Assembly (NCBI GenBank): GCA_035760965.1
Contig: DASTRY010000069.1
Span: forward strand, 1 to 12,772
Length of the DNA stretch: 12,772 nt
Source of the DNA: JADGHX01 sp035760965
Lineage (GTDB): Bacteria > Pseudomonadota > Gammaproteobacteria > Steroidobacterales > Steroidobacteraceae
Reading direction: 5' to 3'
In this document: piece by piece, positions 6,609-12,772 of the stretch
How positions within the stretch are numbered: the stretch's first letter is position 1
How the letters are laid out: the number at the start of each line of letters is the position of its first letter
Notes under the pieces: model-generated
What the model saw: the letters and a program-made list of their open reading frames with translations, nothing else
The model's database searches: none
What the model was told of the DNA's origin: nothing
Made by a program: the position numbers and the translations under genes

Positions 6609-6617
6609 AGTGTAGCA
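6609..6617 (-). promoter_or_regulatory. Putative extended -10 element of folE
   Basis: The minus strand reads TGCTACACT, an extended -10 (TGn plus TACACT). It begins 8 nt after the GGDEF-EAL stop codon and would start a transcript near 6602, about 27 nt before the folE ATG. The identical 9-mer precedes the NYN-LOTUS gene at 9191-9199, which supports its being a real promoter type here. Confidence 0.5.
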
Positions 6618-6625
6618 GGCAGGGC

Positions 6626-8365
6626 CTAGCGCACGGCTTCGGTCTCCGCCGCGTCCAGCACGCGCACCTTTCGGGTGGCTTCGCTCGCGCGTTGCGCGCG
6701 CAACTGCTCGAGCAGGCCCGCGCAGCGGTCCGCCGGAATCGGCGGACTGAAAAAGAAGCCCTGCCCGGCCCCGCACCCGAGGGTACGCAGACATTCGAGC
6801 TGCTCGGCGGACTCGATGCCTTCTGCGACCAGGTGCAGCCCGAGACTCTTGGCGATGCCGACGATCGCGCTGACGATGGCGGCATCGTTCGCGTCCGCCG
6901 CCATGTCCCGCACGAACGCGCGATCGATCTTCAGCGTGTCGACCGGCAGGTGCTTCAGATAGCTCAGGCTCGAATAGCCCGTGCCGAAGTCGTCGACGAG
7001 AATGCGGCAGCCGAGATGGCGCAGCGCGTGCAACGCGCCGAGATTCTGCTCGGAGGTCTGCATCGCGCTGGTCTCGGTGATCTCGAAGTGCACGAGGCGG
7101 CTCTCGATTCCCGCGGCGCGCACGATCTCGGCGACCGTATCGGCGAGGCCGGGCTGCTCGAACTGACGCACCGACAGGTTCACCGACACGGGCAGCAGCG
7201 GCAGGTGCGCGCGGCGCCACTCGGCGAGCTGCTCGCACACTCGCCGCAACACCCACTCGCCGATCTCCACGATGACGCCGCTGTGCTCGGCAAGCGGGAT
7301 GAAACGCGAAGGCGGCACGAGCACGCCGTCCGGCATGCGCCAGCGCACGAGTGCCTCGAAGCTCACCGGCTGCAGAGTGCGCAGATCGAACGACGGCTGG
7401 TATTCGACGAACAGCTCGCCGGCGTCGAGCGCACGGCGCAGCGCGCGCTCCATGCCGAGCCGCTCGGCAAGTCGCGCGTTCATCTCGGCCGTGAAGAACA
7501 GGTGGTTGCTGCGGCCGCGTTCCTTGGCCTGATAGAGCGCGATGTCCGAGTGCTTTAGCAACTGCTCGGCCGTCGCGCTGTCATCCGGGAACACGCTGAT
7601 GCCGATACTCGGCGAGACGGTCAGCGACACGCCGTCGAGGTCCACCGGTGCACTGAGCTCGGTGCGAATGCGCCGCGCGATCGAATCGACCACCTGGGCG
7701 CTCGGCAGCCCTTTGGCCACGACGACGAACTCATCGCCGCCCATGCGCACGACCAGATCGCTCGCGGCCACGGAGCTGCGGAGCCGGCGGGCAATCGAAT
7801 CGATCAGGCGATCGCCGATGCCGTGCCCGAGCGAGTCGTTCACGTTCTTGAAGTGGTCGAGGTCGATGTACAAGAGCGCGAGCCGCGACTGATCCCGGGC
7901 CGCGCGCGCGATGAGGCGCGGCAGCAGCCGCTGCAAGTGGAAGCGATTTGGCAAGCCGGTCAGCGCGTCGCGACGCGCGAGGCGGGAAATCTTGCGTTGT
8001 TGTTCGAGGCGCTGGCGTTGCGAGCTCTCGCGCACGCGCCAGCTCCGATTGAGCAGAGCCATCAGCAGGAAGGTCACCGTCGCGAAACCCGCGAGCAGCA
8101 CCGCGATCAGCAGCTTGATGTTGCGCCGGCCGGCTTCGATGGCGTCGTGACGGCGTCGAGACGCGAGCGCGGGGGGCTCGCCCGGTCGCTCGCTGCCATG
8201 GAGCACGCCCGCGTCGCCCGGCTGGCCAATCGCGTCGCGGTGCTGGATGGCCTCGGCCTCGATCGCTTCGAAGCTGCGCGTGAGCACGGCGTCGGTCGCG
8301 AAGAAGGCTCCCGCTGTCAGCAGCAGCGCGCCGAGCGCGGTGAATGTCAGGATTCGGGTGCGCAA
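6626..8365 (-). CDS. Membrane-bound GGDEF-EAL c-di-GMP protein
   Basis: This 579-residue inner-membrane protein has TM segments at about 5-24 and 84-105 flanking a short periplasmic loop, a coiled linker (110-130), a GGDEF domain (about 131-290) and an EAL domain (about 305-555). The cyclase motif GGDEF (209-213) is intact. The RxxD inhibitory site is missing: AASD is found at 200-203. The phosphodiesterase residues are all visible: Glu337 (EAL), Asn396, Glu428, Asp458/Asp459 (DDFGTG), Lys479, Glu515 and Gln535 (GQGFFF). Both activities are therefore possible; phosphodiesterase looks competent. The start is TTG, chosen because AGGGGG lies 7 nt upstream and the first TM segment follows directly. 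The periplasmic part (25-83) begins like a CHASE4 domain but is only about 58 residues. A CRP-type palindrome lies about 85 nt upstream. Confidence 0.95.
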   Translation of the reverse strand: MRTRILTFTALGALLLTAGAFFATDAVLTRSFEAIEAEAIQHRDAIGQPGDAGVLHGSERPGEPPALASRRRHDAIEAGRRNIKLLIAVLLAGFATVTFLLMALLNRSWRVRESSQRQRLEQQRKISRLARRDALTGLPNRFHLQRLLPRLIARAARDQSRLALLYIDLDHFKNVNDSLGHGIGDRLIDSIARRLRSSVAASDLVVRMGGDEFVVVAKGLPSAQVVDSIARRIRTELSAPVDLDGVSLTVSPSIGISVFPDDSATAEQLLKHSDIALYQAKERGRSNHLFFTAEMNARLAERLGMERALRRALDAGELFVEYQPSFDLRTLQPVSFEALVRWRMPDGVLVPPSRFIPLAEHSGVIVEIGEWVLRRVCEQLAEWRRAHLPLLPVSVNLSVRQFEQPGLADTVAEIVRAAGIESRLVHFEITETSAMQTSEQNLGALHALRHLGCRILVDDFGTGYSSLSYLKHLPVDTLKIDRAFVRDMAADANDAAIVSAIVGIAKSLGLHLVAEGIESAEQLECLRTLGCGAGQGFFFSPPIPADRCAGLLEQLRAQRASEATRKVRVLDAAETEAVR

Positions 8366-8440
8366 GTGTGCGCCCCCTCTCGATCGTCGGTACCGGCGCT
8401 CAGACCTTTACGGCACCGCAGCGCACCTGTTGAGGGCACG

Positions 8441-8460
8441 AGCGTGACCCGCGTCACGCT
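8441..8460. promoter_or_regulatory. Palindrome with CRP/FNR-type spacing upstream of the GGDEF-EAL gene
   Basis: AGCGTGAC and GTCACGCT are perfect 8-bp inverted repeats around CCGC. The core is GTGA-N6-TCAC, the spacing and half-sites of CRP/FNR/Clp-family operators. Its centre is about 85 nt upstream of the GGDEF-EAL start. On the plus strand five T residues follow (8460-8464), so it also looks like an intrinsic terminator, but no plus-strand gene ends here. On the minus strand no T-run follows. I favour an operator; the terminator reading cannot be excluded. Confidence 0.5.
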
Positions 8461-8515
8461 TTTTCGGCCGCCTTACGGATAATCGAGCAAGGGCTCTGAA
8501 ATGGGGCCAGGCCCG

Positions 8516-8749
8516 CTAGCGCAGCAGCCGCTCCATGCGCGAAACCAGCGTCGAGGGCTGTACTTCCAGGGCTCGCGCCAGCTTGCAGAGGGTGGTGAGC
8601 GTCGGCTGGCGAATGCCGCGCTCGATCTGACTCACGAACGTGCGGTCGACGTCGGCGCTGAGCGCCAAGGTTTCCTGGGAAACACCCGCCGCCGCCCGCT
8701 GCTCCCGCAGCACACGACCGAACGCCGCCGACACTTGATCCGCACGCAT
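8516..8749 (-). CDS. Short XRE-family HTH repressor
   Basis: The 77-residue protein is almost only an XRE helix-turn-helix domain: FGRVLREQRAAAGVSQETLA (10-29), then LSADVDRTFVSQIERGIRQP (30-49, with the recognition helix) and TLTTLCKLARALEVQPSTLV (50-69). Proteins of this size are usually dimeric repressors of neighbouring genes. It is divergent from the small-protein and NYN-LOTUS genes, with 151 nt between starts, the normal layout of a local repressor. The ATG used is the only start in this frame; an in-frame TGA lies 11 codons upstream. The AAGGAG closest to it is 18 nt away and better placed for an out-of-frame ATG-ATG pair. A TATATA at 8792-8797 could serve as its -10. Confidence 0.92.
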   Translation of the reverse strand: MRADQVSAAFGRVLREQRAAAGVSQETLALSADVDRTFVSQIERGIRQPTLTTLCKLARALEVQPSTLVSRMERLLR

Positions 8750-8900
8750 TGTGCCGCCATCATTCGACTCCTTGAGGCTTCAGGTCCACGGTATATAGCC
8801 TGCAAGTCCATTTCTGAACGTTTACAACAAGAATGCATGTGGAGCGCGCCGGCCCCTCGCTTCTAAGGTGCGCCTGACGTTGACCAGGGAGACCGGTTCT

Positions 8901-9161
8901 ATGCTGTCCATTGAAGAGAAGTTCGCCGAAGACGTGCTGTCCTGCGTGGACGATCTGAACGCCGTGTTGCCGCGGCTCGCCGCCCGCTACCAGGATCTGG
9001 TGATCGTCGCCGCGCTGGCCGAGCACGTCGGCGGTGCCTTGCGGGTGTTCATGCATGCCGGCATCTGCACTCCGGACCAAGCCCGGCGCGTGCTCGACCA
9101 TGTGCACGAGACGGCGTTCGCGCTCGGCCGGGGGGAACCCCTGCCCGACAGCACGCAGTGA
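8901..9161 (+). CDS. Small helical protein, function unknown
   Basis: I do not recognise this 86-residue protein. It is predicted to be mostly alpha-helical and acidic: MLSIEEKFAEDVLSCVDDLN, then LPRLAARYQDLVIVAALAEH (24-43), then VGGALRVFMHAG (44-55) and a final helix TPDQARRVLDHVHETAF (58-74). There is no signal peptide or TM segment. The ATG is supported by AGGGAG 9 nt upstream (8886-8891); a longer GTG start at 8868 lacks such support. It is first of a possible two-gene unit with the NYN-LOTUS gene 44 nt downstream and is divergent from the XRE repressor. A role as partner or adaptor of the RNA-processing protein is only a guess from position. Confidence 0.75.
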   Translation: MLSIEEKFAEDVLSCVDDLNAVLPRLAARYQDLVIVAALAEHVGGALRVFMHAGICTPDQARRVLDHVHETAFALGRGEPLPDSTQ

Positions 9162-9190
9162 GGGCATCGGGCGGGCGCCTGTCCCATGGG

Positions 9191-9199
9191 TGCTACACT
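9191..9199 (+). promoter_or_regulatory. Putative extended -10 element of the NYN-LOTUS gene
   Basis: TGCTACACT, identical to the motif before folE, ends 6 nt before the ATG at 9206. The predicted start site is the start codon itself or the next base, so the mRNA would be leaderless; no Shine-Dalgarno is present. The gene could thus be transcribed separately from the small gene upstream. Confidence 0.5.
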
Positions 9200-9205
9200 C
9201 GCCCG

Positions 9206-10066
9206 ATGAGCCCCCAGACCGACAATCGCATCATCGCGCTGTTCTGCGACTTCGAGAACATCGCGCTCGGCGTGCGCGACGCGCACTATCCGCAGCTCGA
9301 CATCGATCTCGTCATCCAGCGCGTGCTGCTGAAAGGCAGCATCGTGGTACGCAAGGCGTACTGCGACTGGACGCGCTACAAGGAATTCAAGGTGGCGATG
9401 CACCAGGCCGGGTTCGAGCTCATCGACATCCCGCACGTGAGCCAGTCCGGCAAGAACTCGGCGGACATCCGCATGGTCGTGGACGCGCTCGACCTCTGCT
9501 ACACCAAGCCGCACGTGGACACGTTCGTCATCGTGAGCGGCGACTCGGACTTCTCGCCGCTCGTGACGAAGCTCCTCGAAAACAACAAGAGCGTCATCGG
9601 CGTGGGGGTCAAGAACTCGACGTCGGACATGCTCGTGCAGCGGTGCAGCGAGTTCATCTACTACGACGACCTGGTCCGCGAGCTGAAGCGTCCGGCGCGG
9701 CGCGGAAAGAAAGCGCCGGCCAAGGCTGCCCCGAAAGCGAAGGCGGCGCCTGCCGAGGAAGAGCACCCGCCGCATGCGGCGGCGCACGCCGAAGCGGCGA
9801 CGGACGGCAAGGAGCACGACAAGAAGCAGGAGGCCTTCGATCTCGTGCTGGAGACGCTCGAAGCGCTCATCGCCGAGCGGGGCGACGAGGAGAAAGTGTG
9901 GAGCTCGATGGTGAAGCAGACGCTGAAGCGCCGGCAGCCCGGCTTCAACGAGCGCTACTACGGCTTCCGCTCGTTCAACGAGCTGCTGGAAGAGGCGGCC
10001 AAGCGGCGCCTGCTCACGCTCGAGCGCGAAGGCAAATCGGGCGGGTACGTCGTGCGTCTTACTTGA
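9206..10066 (+). CDS. NYN (LabA/DUF88) nuclease-fold protein with C-terminal OST-HTH/LOTUS domain
   Basis: The 286-residue protein has a PIN-like NYN domain (about 7-160). It shows the acidic cluster expected of this fold: Asp15 and Asn18 in FCDFENIALG, Asp87 in NSADIRMVVDALD, and Asp113/Asp115 in VSGDSDFSPL. These residues would bind the metal for RNA cleavage. The family blocks VIGVGVKNSTSDMLVQRCSE (130-149) and FIYYDDL follow. A Lys/Ala/Pro/His-rich linker (about 162-208) leads to an OST-HTH/LOTUS domain (about 210-286) ending GFRSFNELLEEAAKRRLLTL...GGYVVRLT. LOTUS domains bind RNA, including G-rich RNA. The likely role is RNA processing or decay in the cytosol; the target is unknown. I chose the ATG at 9206 because homology starts there and a promoter motif precedes it; 16 further in-frame residues upstream look unrelated. 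Confidence 0.92.
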   Translation: MSPQTDNRIIALFCDFENIALGVRDAHYPQLDIDLVIQRVLLKGSIVVRKAYCDWTRYKEFKVAMHQAGFELIDIPHVSQSGKNSADIRMVVDALDLCYTKPHVDTFVIVSGDSDFSPLVTKLLENNKSVIGVGVKNSTSDMLVQRCSEFIYYDDLVRELKRPARRGKKAPAKAAPKAKAAPAEEEHPPHAAAHAEAATDGKEHDKKQEAFDLVLETLEALIAERGDEEKVWSSMVKQTLKRRQPGFNERYYGFRSFNELLEEAAKRRLLTLEREGKSGGYVVRLT

Positions 10067-10067
10067 T

Positions 10068-10095
10068 GCGCGGCGGTCGGTTGGCGCTGCCGCGC
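10068..10095 (+). terminator. GC-rich hairpin after the NYN-LOTUS gene, possible terminator
   Basis: GCGCGGC (10068-10074) and GCCGCGC (10089-10095) can pair around a 14-nt loop, 1 nt after the stop codon. No T-run follows, so if it acts in termination it would be non-canonical or only protect the 3' end. Confidence 0.3.
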
Positions 10096-10154
10096 GTCAC
10101 CGGTGGCGGCGCTCGGCACCACCGCTGGCGCTGCGCTGCATAGCCACCGGCGCT
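10083..10154. repeat. Degenerate GGCGCT-containing repeats between convergent genes
   Basis: GGCGCT occurs at 10083, 10108, 10127 and 10149, spaced 25, 19 and 22 nt, three times just after a CACC-containing stretch. The 170-nt gap between the converging NYN-LOTUS and LuxR genes is otherwise non-coding and holds several short GC-rich inverted repeats (for example CGGTGG/CCACCG at 10101-10124). It could be a decayed repeat or a region of 3'-end hairpins; I cannot tell. Confidence 0.3.
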
Positions 10155-10236
10155 GACCGGTATCGAGGCCGGCCCTGTCTCGAAGCCGACGCTAGCCCGC
10201 ATCAACGCCGACGCCACCGACTGCACTAGCCGTGGC

Positions 10237-10851
10237 TCAGAGCGGCACGAGGCCGCGCCTCATGGCAATCGAGACGGCTTCGGCTCGCGAGGCCGCGTTG
10301 AGCTTCGCCAGAATCTGCGAGACGTGGAATTTGGCCGTGTGGTCGGAGATATGCAGCCGCCCCGCGATCTCCTTGTTGCCGAGGCCGGCCGCCAGCATCT
10401 GCAGCACCTCGTGCTCGCGCGGCGTTAGCGGGTCATCCAGCACGGGCGCCGCGCTCAACGAGCCTGCGTGATCGCCGTGCAAGACGACTAGCCCGGCGGC
10501 CGCCGCCTCGACGGCGGCAACGATCTGGTCGGCCGTGGCCGTGGTCGGCAACAGCGCCATGCCCGTACGCCATGGCCGCAGGCTGCCGGCTGACTCCGCG
10601 TCATCGGTAAGCAGGACGAGCGCGGCGGCACCTGCGTCGCCGCCCGTCGATCCCGCAACCATCATCGCCTCCGCGTCCGTGACGATCACATCGGCGCCTT
10701 CCAGCGCCATCCCATCGCGCGCACCTCCGAGCTCGTTTCCCGGGGCCGGCGCGGAGGCGCCGACGACTTCGAAGCGCCCGGTCTCATGAAGCAGATCGCG
10801 CAGCTCGCTTCGCAGACGGGGCGACTCGACGACGATCCCGACGCGCAGCAT
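10237..10851 (-). CDS. LuxR-type regulator with a degenerate receiver domain
   Basis: The 204-residue protein has the layout of a NarL/FixJ-type response regulator. The C-terminal LuxR/GerE helix-turn-helix is clear: PLTPREHEVLQMLAAGLGNK (141-160), EIAGRLHISDHTAKFHVSQI (161-180) and LAKLNAASRAEAVSIA (181-196). The N-terminal receiver-like part (1-125) keeps the strand pattern and Asp59 (DVIVTDAEAM) at the phosphoacceptor position. The acidic pair after strand 1 is reduced to one Glu (VVES), and the invariant Lys of strand 5 is replaced (ALLPTT). Phosphorylation by a histidine kinase is therefore doubtful; it may sense something else or act by level. It begins 17 nt after the HtrA-like protease, almost certainly in the same transcript. 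A GTG at 10857 is an alternative start. Confidence 0.88.
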   Translation of the reverse strand: MLRVGIVVESPRLRSELRDLLHETGRFEVVGASAPAPGNELGGARDGMALEGADVIVTDAEAMMVAGSTGGDAGAAALVLLTDDAESAGSLRPWRTGMALLPTTATADQIVAAVEAAAAGLVVLHGDHAGSLSAAPVLDDPLTPREHEVLQMLAAGLGNKEIAGRLHISDHTAKFHVSQILAKLNAASRAEAVSIAMRRGLVPL

Positions 10852-10868
10852 GTGCACGCGACCCGCGT

Positions 10869-11774
10869 TCAGCGCCCGCTCGGCCGCTCGCCGACGATAA
10901 CGTCGGCGGTCGCGAGCTGCCCGCCCCGCAGGAACGTGACTTTCGCGGGCTTCCCTATGCGCTCGGCGGTGAGCGCCGCCTTCAGATCGTCGACGTCCTG
11001 CAGCGGCTTTTCGTCGAGCGTGAGCAGCGTGTCGCCGAGGGTGATGCCCGCGGCTTCCGCCGGTCCTTGCGGAACCGTGGAAAGGACGATGAGGCCGTGC
11101 GTTGCCTCGATGTGGTGTTGCGCGCGCAGCGATCCCGGCAGCTCGACCGACTGAACCGCGGCGCCGATATACGCGTGGGACACGCGGCCGCGCGCAAGCA
11201 GCTGTTCGCTGACGCGCCGCAGAGCCGAACCGGGAATGACGACCGCACGCCCGCGCGAAAGCGCCGAAGTGCCAATCCCGATCGCACCCCCGTACGCGCC
11301 GACGACCGGGCCGCCGGAGAACCCGCCCCAGAGCCCGCCGTCGAGCTGGATGCGGCGCTCGAGCCGACCGCCGCGCCACGTGCGCCATTCGCCGCCGGTG
11401 CTGGCGACGATGCCGGCACTCGCCGCAACCGAGCCATCCCCGCCGCGGGCAATCGCGACCACGAAGTGACCCGTCTCGACGTCCGCGGCCTCCCCGAACG
11501 CGAGGGGCGTGCCTTGCGTGGAGTCGAGCCGGAGAACGGCGATATCGGTGGCCGGGTCCGCGCCGACGAGCGTGGCGGATGTCGTGGTGCCATCGGGAGT
11601 GAGCGCGGCGATGCCGTCTTCGCGTCGCAAGGTGTGCGCGGCGGTCACCACGACCCCGGGCTGCACGATGACGCCCGACGACGGATACGACCGCCGCGCT
11701 TGCAGCGCCACGACGGAGGGCGCCGTCTGCGCGACGAGGCGGGCGAGGTCTGCGGAAAAAGCGGCGAGGCTCAT
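10869..11774 (-). CDS. HtrA-like trypsin/PDZ serine protease without signal peptide
   Basis: The 301-residue protein has a trypsin-fold S1C domain (about 10-195) with His47 (VVTAAHTL), Asp77 (ATDIAVLRL) and Ser153 (GGFSGGPV). The usual Asn before Ser is Phe here. A PDZ domain follows (about 205-297), with the HtrA-type VPQGPAEAAGITLGDTLLTL (234-253). Known DegP/DegS-type proteins act in the periplasm, but this one has neither a signal peptide nor an N-terminal membrane anchor, so it may be cytosolic or its export uses another route. The ATG is supported by GGAG 6 nt upstream; the longer frame (21 more residues) has no RBS and also lacks a signal peptide. It lies 95 nt after the AsmA-family gene and 17 nt before the LuxR regulator. 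Confidence 0.9.
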   Translation of the reverse strand: MSLAAFSADLARLVAQTAPSVVALQARRSYPSSGVIVQPGVVVTAAHTLRREDGIAALTPDGTTTSATLVGADPATDIAVLRLDSTQGTPLAFGEAADVETGHFVVAIARGGDGSVAASAGIVASTGGEWRTWRGGRLERRIQLDGGLWGGFSGGPVVGAYGGAIGIGTSALSRGRAVVIPGSALRRVSEQLLARGRVSHAYIGAAVQSVELPGSLRAQHHIEATHGLIVLSTVPQGPAEAAGITLGDTLLTLDEKPLQDVDDLKAALTAERIGKPAKVTFLRGGQLATADVIVGERPSGR

Positions 11775-11869
11775 CGGGGTCTCCGGAAACGAAGGGGTAG
11801 TGGCGCTGAGCTTCGGAAATTCAACGGCAGCCCGCATCAGCCGAATGGCCAGTGCGTCGCGCGTGCCTC

Positions 11870-12772
11870 TCAGCGCGGCGGGGTCGCTCGAGCTTCTGCG
11901 GTCTTGACGGGCGCACCGGCCGAGCGGGCGTCTTCGAGGAGCGAGGCGCAGTCCGCGTCCTTGGCAAGGCCCGGATCGACGAACGCGACGACGGCACCGA
12001 GCGGTCCGGCGAGCGCGGCGAGCGCCGCCGCGATGCCACCCTGCTCGAGCGCCTTGCCGTCGGCTGCGATGCTCGGCTCCGGTTTCAGCAGCGGTCCGCG
12101 AATCGCGACCGGCGACTTCACGCGGAACAGCCGCAGCTTCTTCGGCCGACCGCGAATCTCCAGGTCGTAGCGTTCCGCGCGCAGATCGATGTGGCCCTGG
12201 CCCGTGACGATCACGTTTTGCGTGTCGAAGACGAGGTTCTGCACCTGCAGCATGCCGTCGACCGCTTTCAGGCTCGCGACACCGCAGCGCACGCTCGCAT
12301 TCTCCTGATCCTTCGCGAACATCAGCCCGAGTCCGCGCGCGAGATTCACGCCGCTCAGCTCGGCGAGCGACTCGCGGACCTCACCGCGCGGCACGACGAA
12401 CGTGGCCCTCCCATTGCTCGACGCCATGAACTGCCGCACCGAGTTGCCACGCCCCGTGAGCTGCACGCGGCCGCGCAGCGCGCCTTCGAAGGGCGCGCTC
12501 GCGGCGCTCTTCGGCTTGAATTGCGAGAGCTGCACGCCCGAGAGAGTGGCATCGACAGCGGTCTGCGCCACGTCGTCGCGCGCGTCGATGTGCACCGTGC
12601 CTTTGATCTCGCCCTGCGGCAGAGCGACGGCGACGGGGTCGAGCGTGATCACGCCGTCCTGCAGATCCAGCTTCAGAGACAGCGCTCGGTTCGGCAAATG
12701 CGCCGAATGCACTTGCGCTGCTCGGTAGTCGAGCTGCACATCGGTCGCGCGCACGCGCGCGACGCGCAACTT
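11870..12772 (-). CDS. AsmA-family protein, C-terminal part (cut by the right edge)
   Basis: The visible 300 residues match the C-terminal region of AsmA-family envelope proteins, large inner-membrane-anchored, beta-rich proteins linked to outer-membrane assembly or lipid transport. Repeating short beta strands run through the segment (for example SLKLDLQDGVITLDPVAVAL and GEIKGTVHIDA). The family's C-terminal signature follows: VQNLVFDTQNVIVTGQGHID, YDLEIRGRPKK, and FRVKSPVAIRGPLLKPEPSI. The protein ends with a hydrophobic Ala/Gly stretch (AAALAALAGPLGAVVAFVDPG) and a single Cys in DADCASLL, as in other members. The reading frame is still open at the window end, so the N-terminus and anchor are outside; the in-frame TTG at 12769 is not the start. 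The last 25 residues are low complexity. Confidence 0.92.
   Translation of the reverse strand, partial: KLRVARVRATDVQLDYRAAQVHSAHLPNRALSLKLDLQDGVITLDPVAVALPQGEIKGTVHIDARDDVAQTAVDATLSGVQLSQFKPKSAASAPFEGALRGRVQLTGRGNSVRQFMASSNGRATFVVPRGEVRESLAELSGVNLARGLGLMFAKDQENASVRCGVASLKAVDGMLQVQNLVFDTQNVIVTGQGHIDLRAERYDLEIRGRPKKLRLFRVKSPVAIRGPLLKPEPSIAADGKALEQGGIAAALAALAGPLGAVVAFVDPGLAKDADCASLLEDARSAGAPVKTAEARATPPR

Noticed and set aside
6576..7256. Long in-frame N-terminal extension of folE
   Set aside because: The extension lies inside the GGDEF-EAL gene, is low complexity, and would more than double the length of a normal GTP cyclohydrolase I.
8506..8518. GGGCC-A-GGCCC near the XRE stop as a terminator
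   Set aside because: A one-base loop cannot form a usable hairpin and no adequate T-run follows.
8783..8810. RGTCCA direct repeats flanking TATATA as an XRE operator
   Set aside because: The 6-bp units with one mismatch are too short to separate from chance, although the location would be suitable.
8987..9817. A 276-codon minus-strand open frame over the NYN-LOTUS gene
   Set aside because: Arg/Val/His-rich shadow of the NYN-LOTUS coding strand.
11067..12170. A 367-codon plus-strand open frame across the protease and AsmA genes
   Set aside because: It is antisense to two genes with clear homology and has no recognisable domain.

Overview
The window is GC-rich, densely packed bacterial chromosome. 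The gene set (TypA/BipA, GTP cyclohydrolase I, a DUF3313 envelope protein, an AsmA-type protein, a GGDEF-EAL protein and a NYN-LOTUS protein) fits a Proteobacterium, most likely a high-GC Gammaproteobacterium. That placement is inference; nothing here fixes the genus. I see no tRNA, rRNA, CRISPR array, IS element or phage gene.

Layout. Positions 1-1867 are on the minus strand: a partial gene running off the left edge, a short GH100/debranching-type glycosidase, and an XRE regulator of the antitoxin-like kind. From 1997 to 5223 the plus strand carries a DUF2721 membrane protein, an orphan E1-like/TOMM-cyclodehydratase-type zinc protein, and typA. From 5228 to 8365 the minus strand carries, in transcription order, a membrane GGDEF-EAL protein, folE, and a DUF3313 exported protein whose stop codon lies 4 nt from the typA stop. 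At 8516-10066 an XRE repressor (minus) diverges from a small helical protein and a NYN-LOTUS RNA-processing protein (plus). At 10237-12772, again minus, an AsmA-family protein (cut by the right edge) precedes a leaderless-secretion HtrA-like protease and a LuxR-type regulator with a degenerate receiver.

How the genes may work together. folE and the DUF3313 gene are probably co-transcribed. The HtrA-like protease and the atypical LuxR regulator are 17 nt apart and look like a regulatory pair. The XRE / small protein / NYN-LOTUS block has the divergent layout of a self-regulated module. The E1-like gene has no YcaO or precursor-peptide partner in the window. Several starts lack a Shine-Dalgarno sequence and instead have a -10-like hexamer 6-12 nt upstream, which suggests leaderless or near-leaderless transcripts. 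A TGCTACACT extended -10 occurs twice.

The strongest candidates for something not well described are the orphan E1-like zinc protein, the cytosolic protease plus pseudo-receiver pair, and the XRE/NYN-LOTUS module. None is shown by the sequence alone to be a new system.
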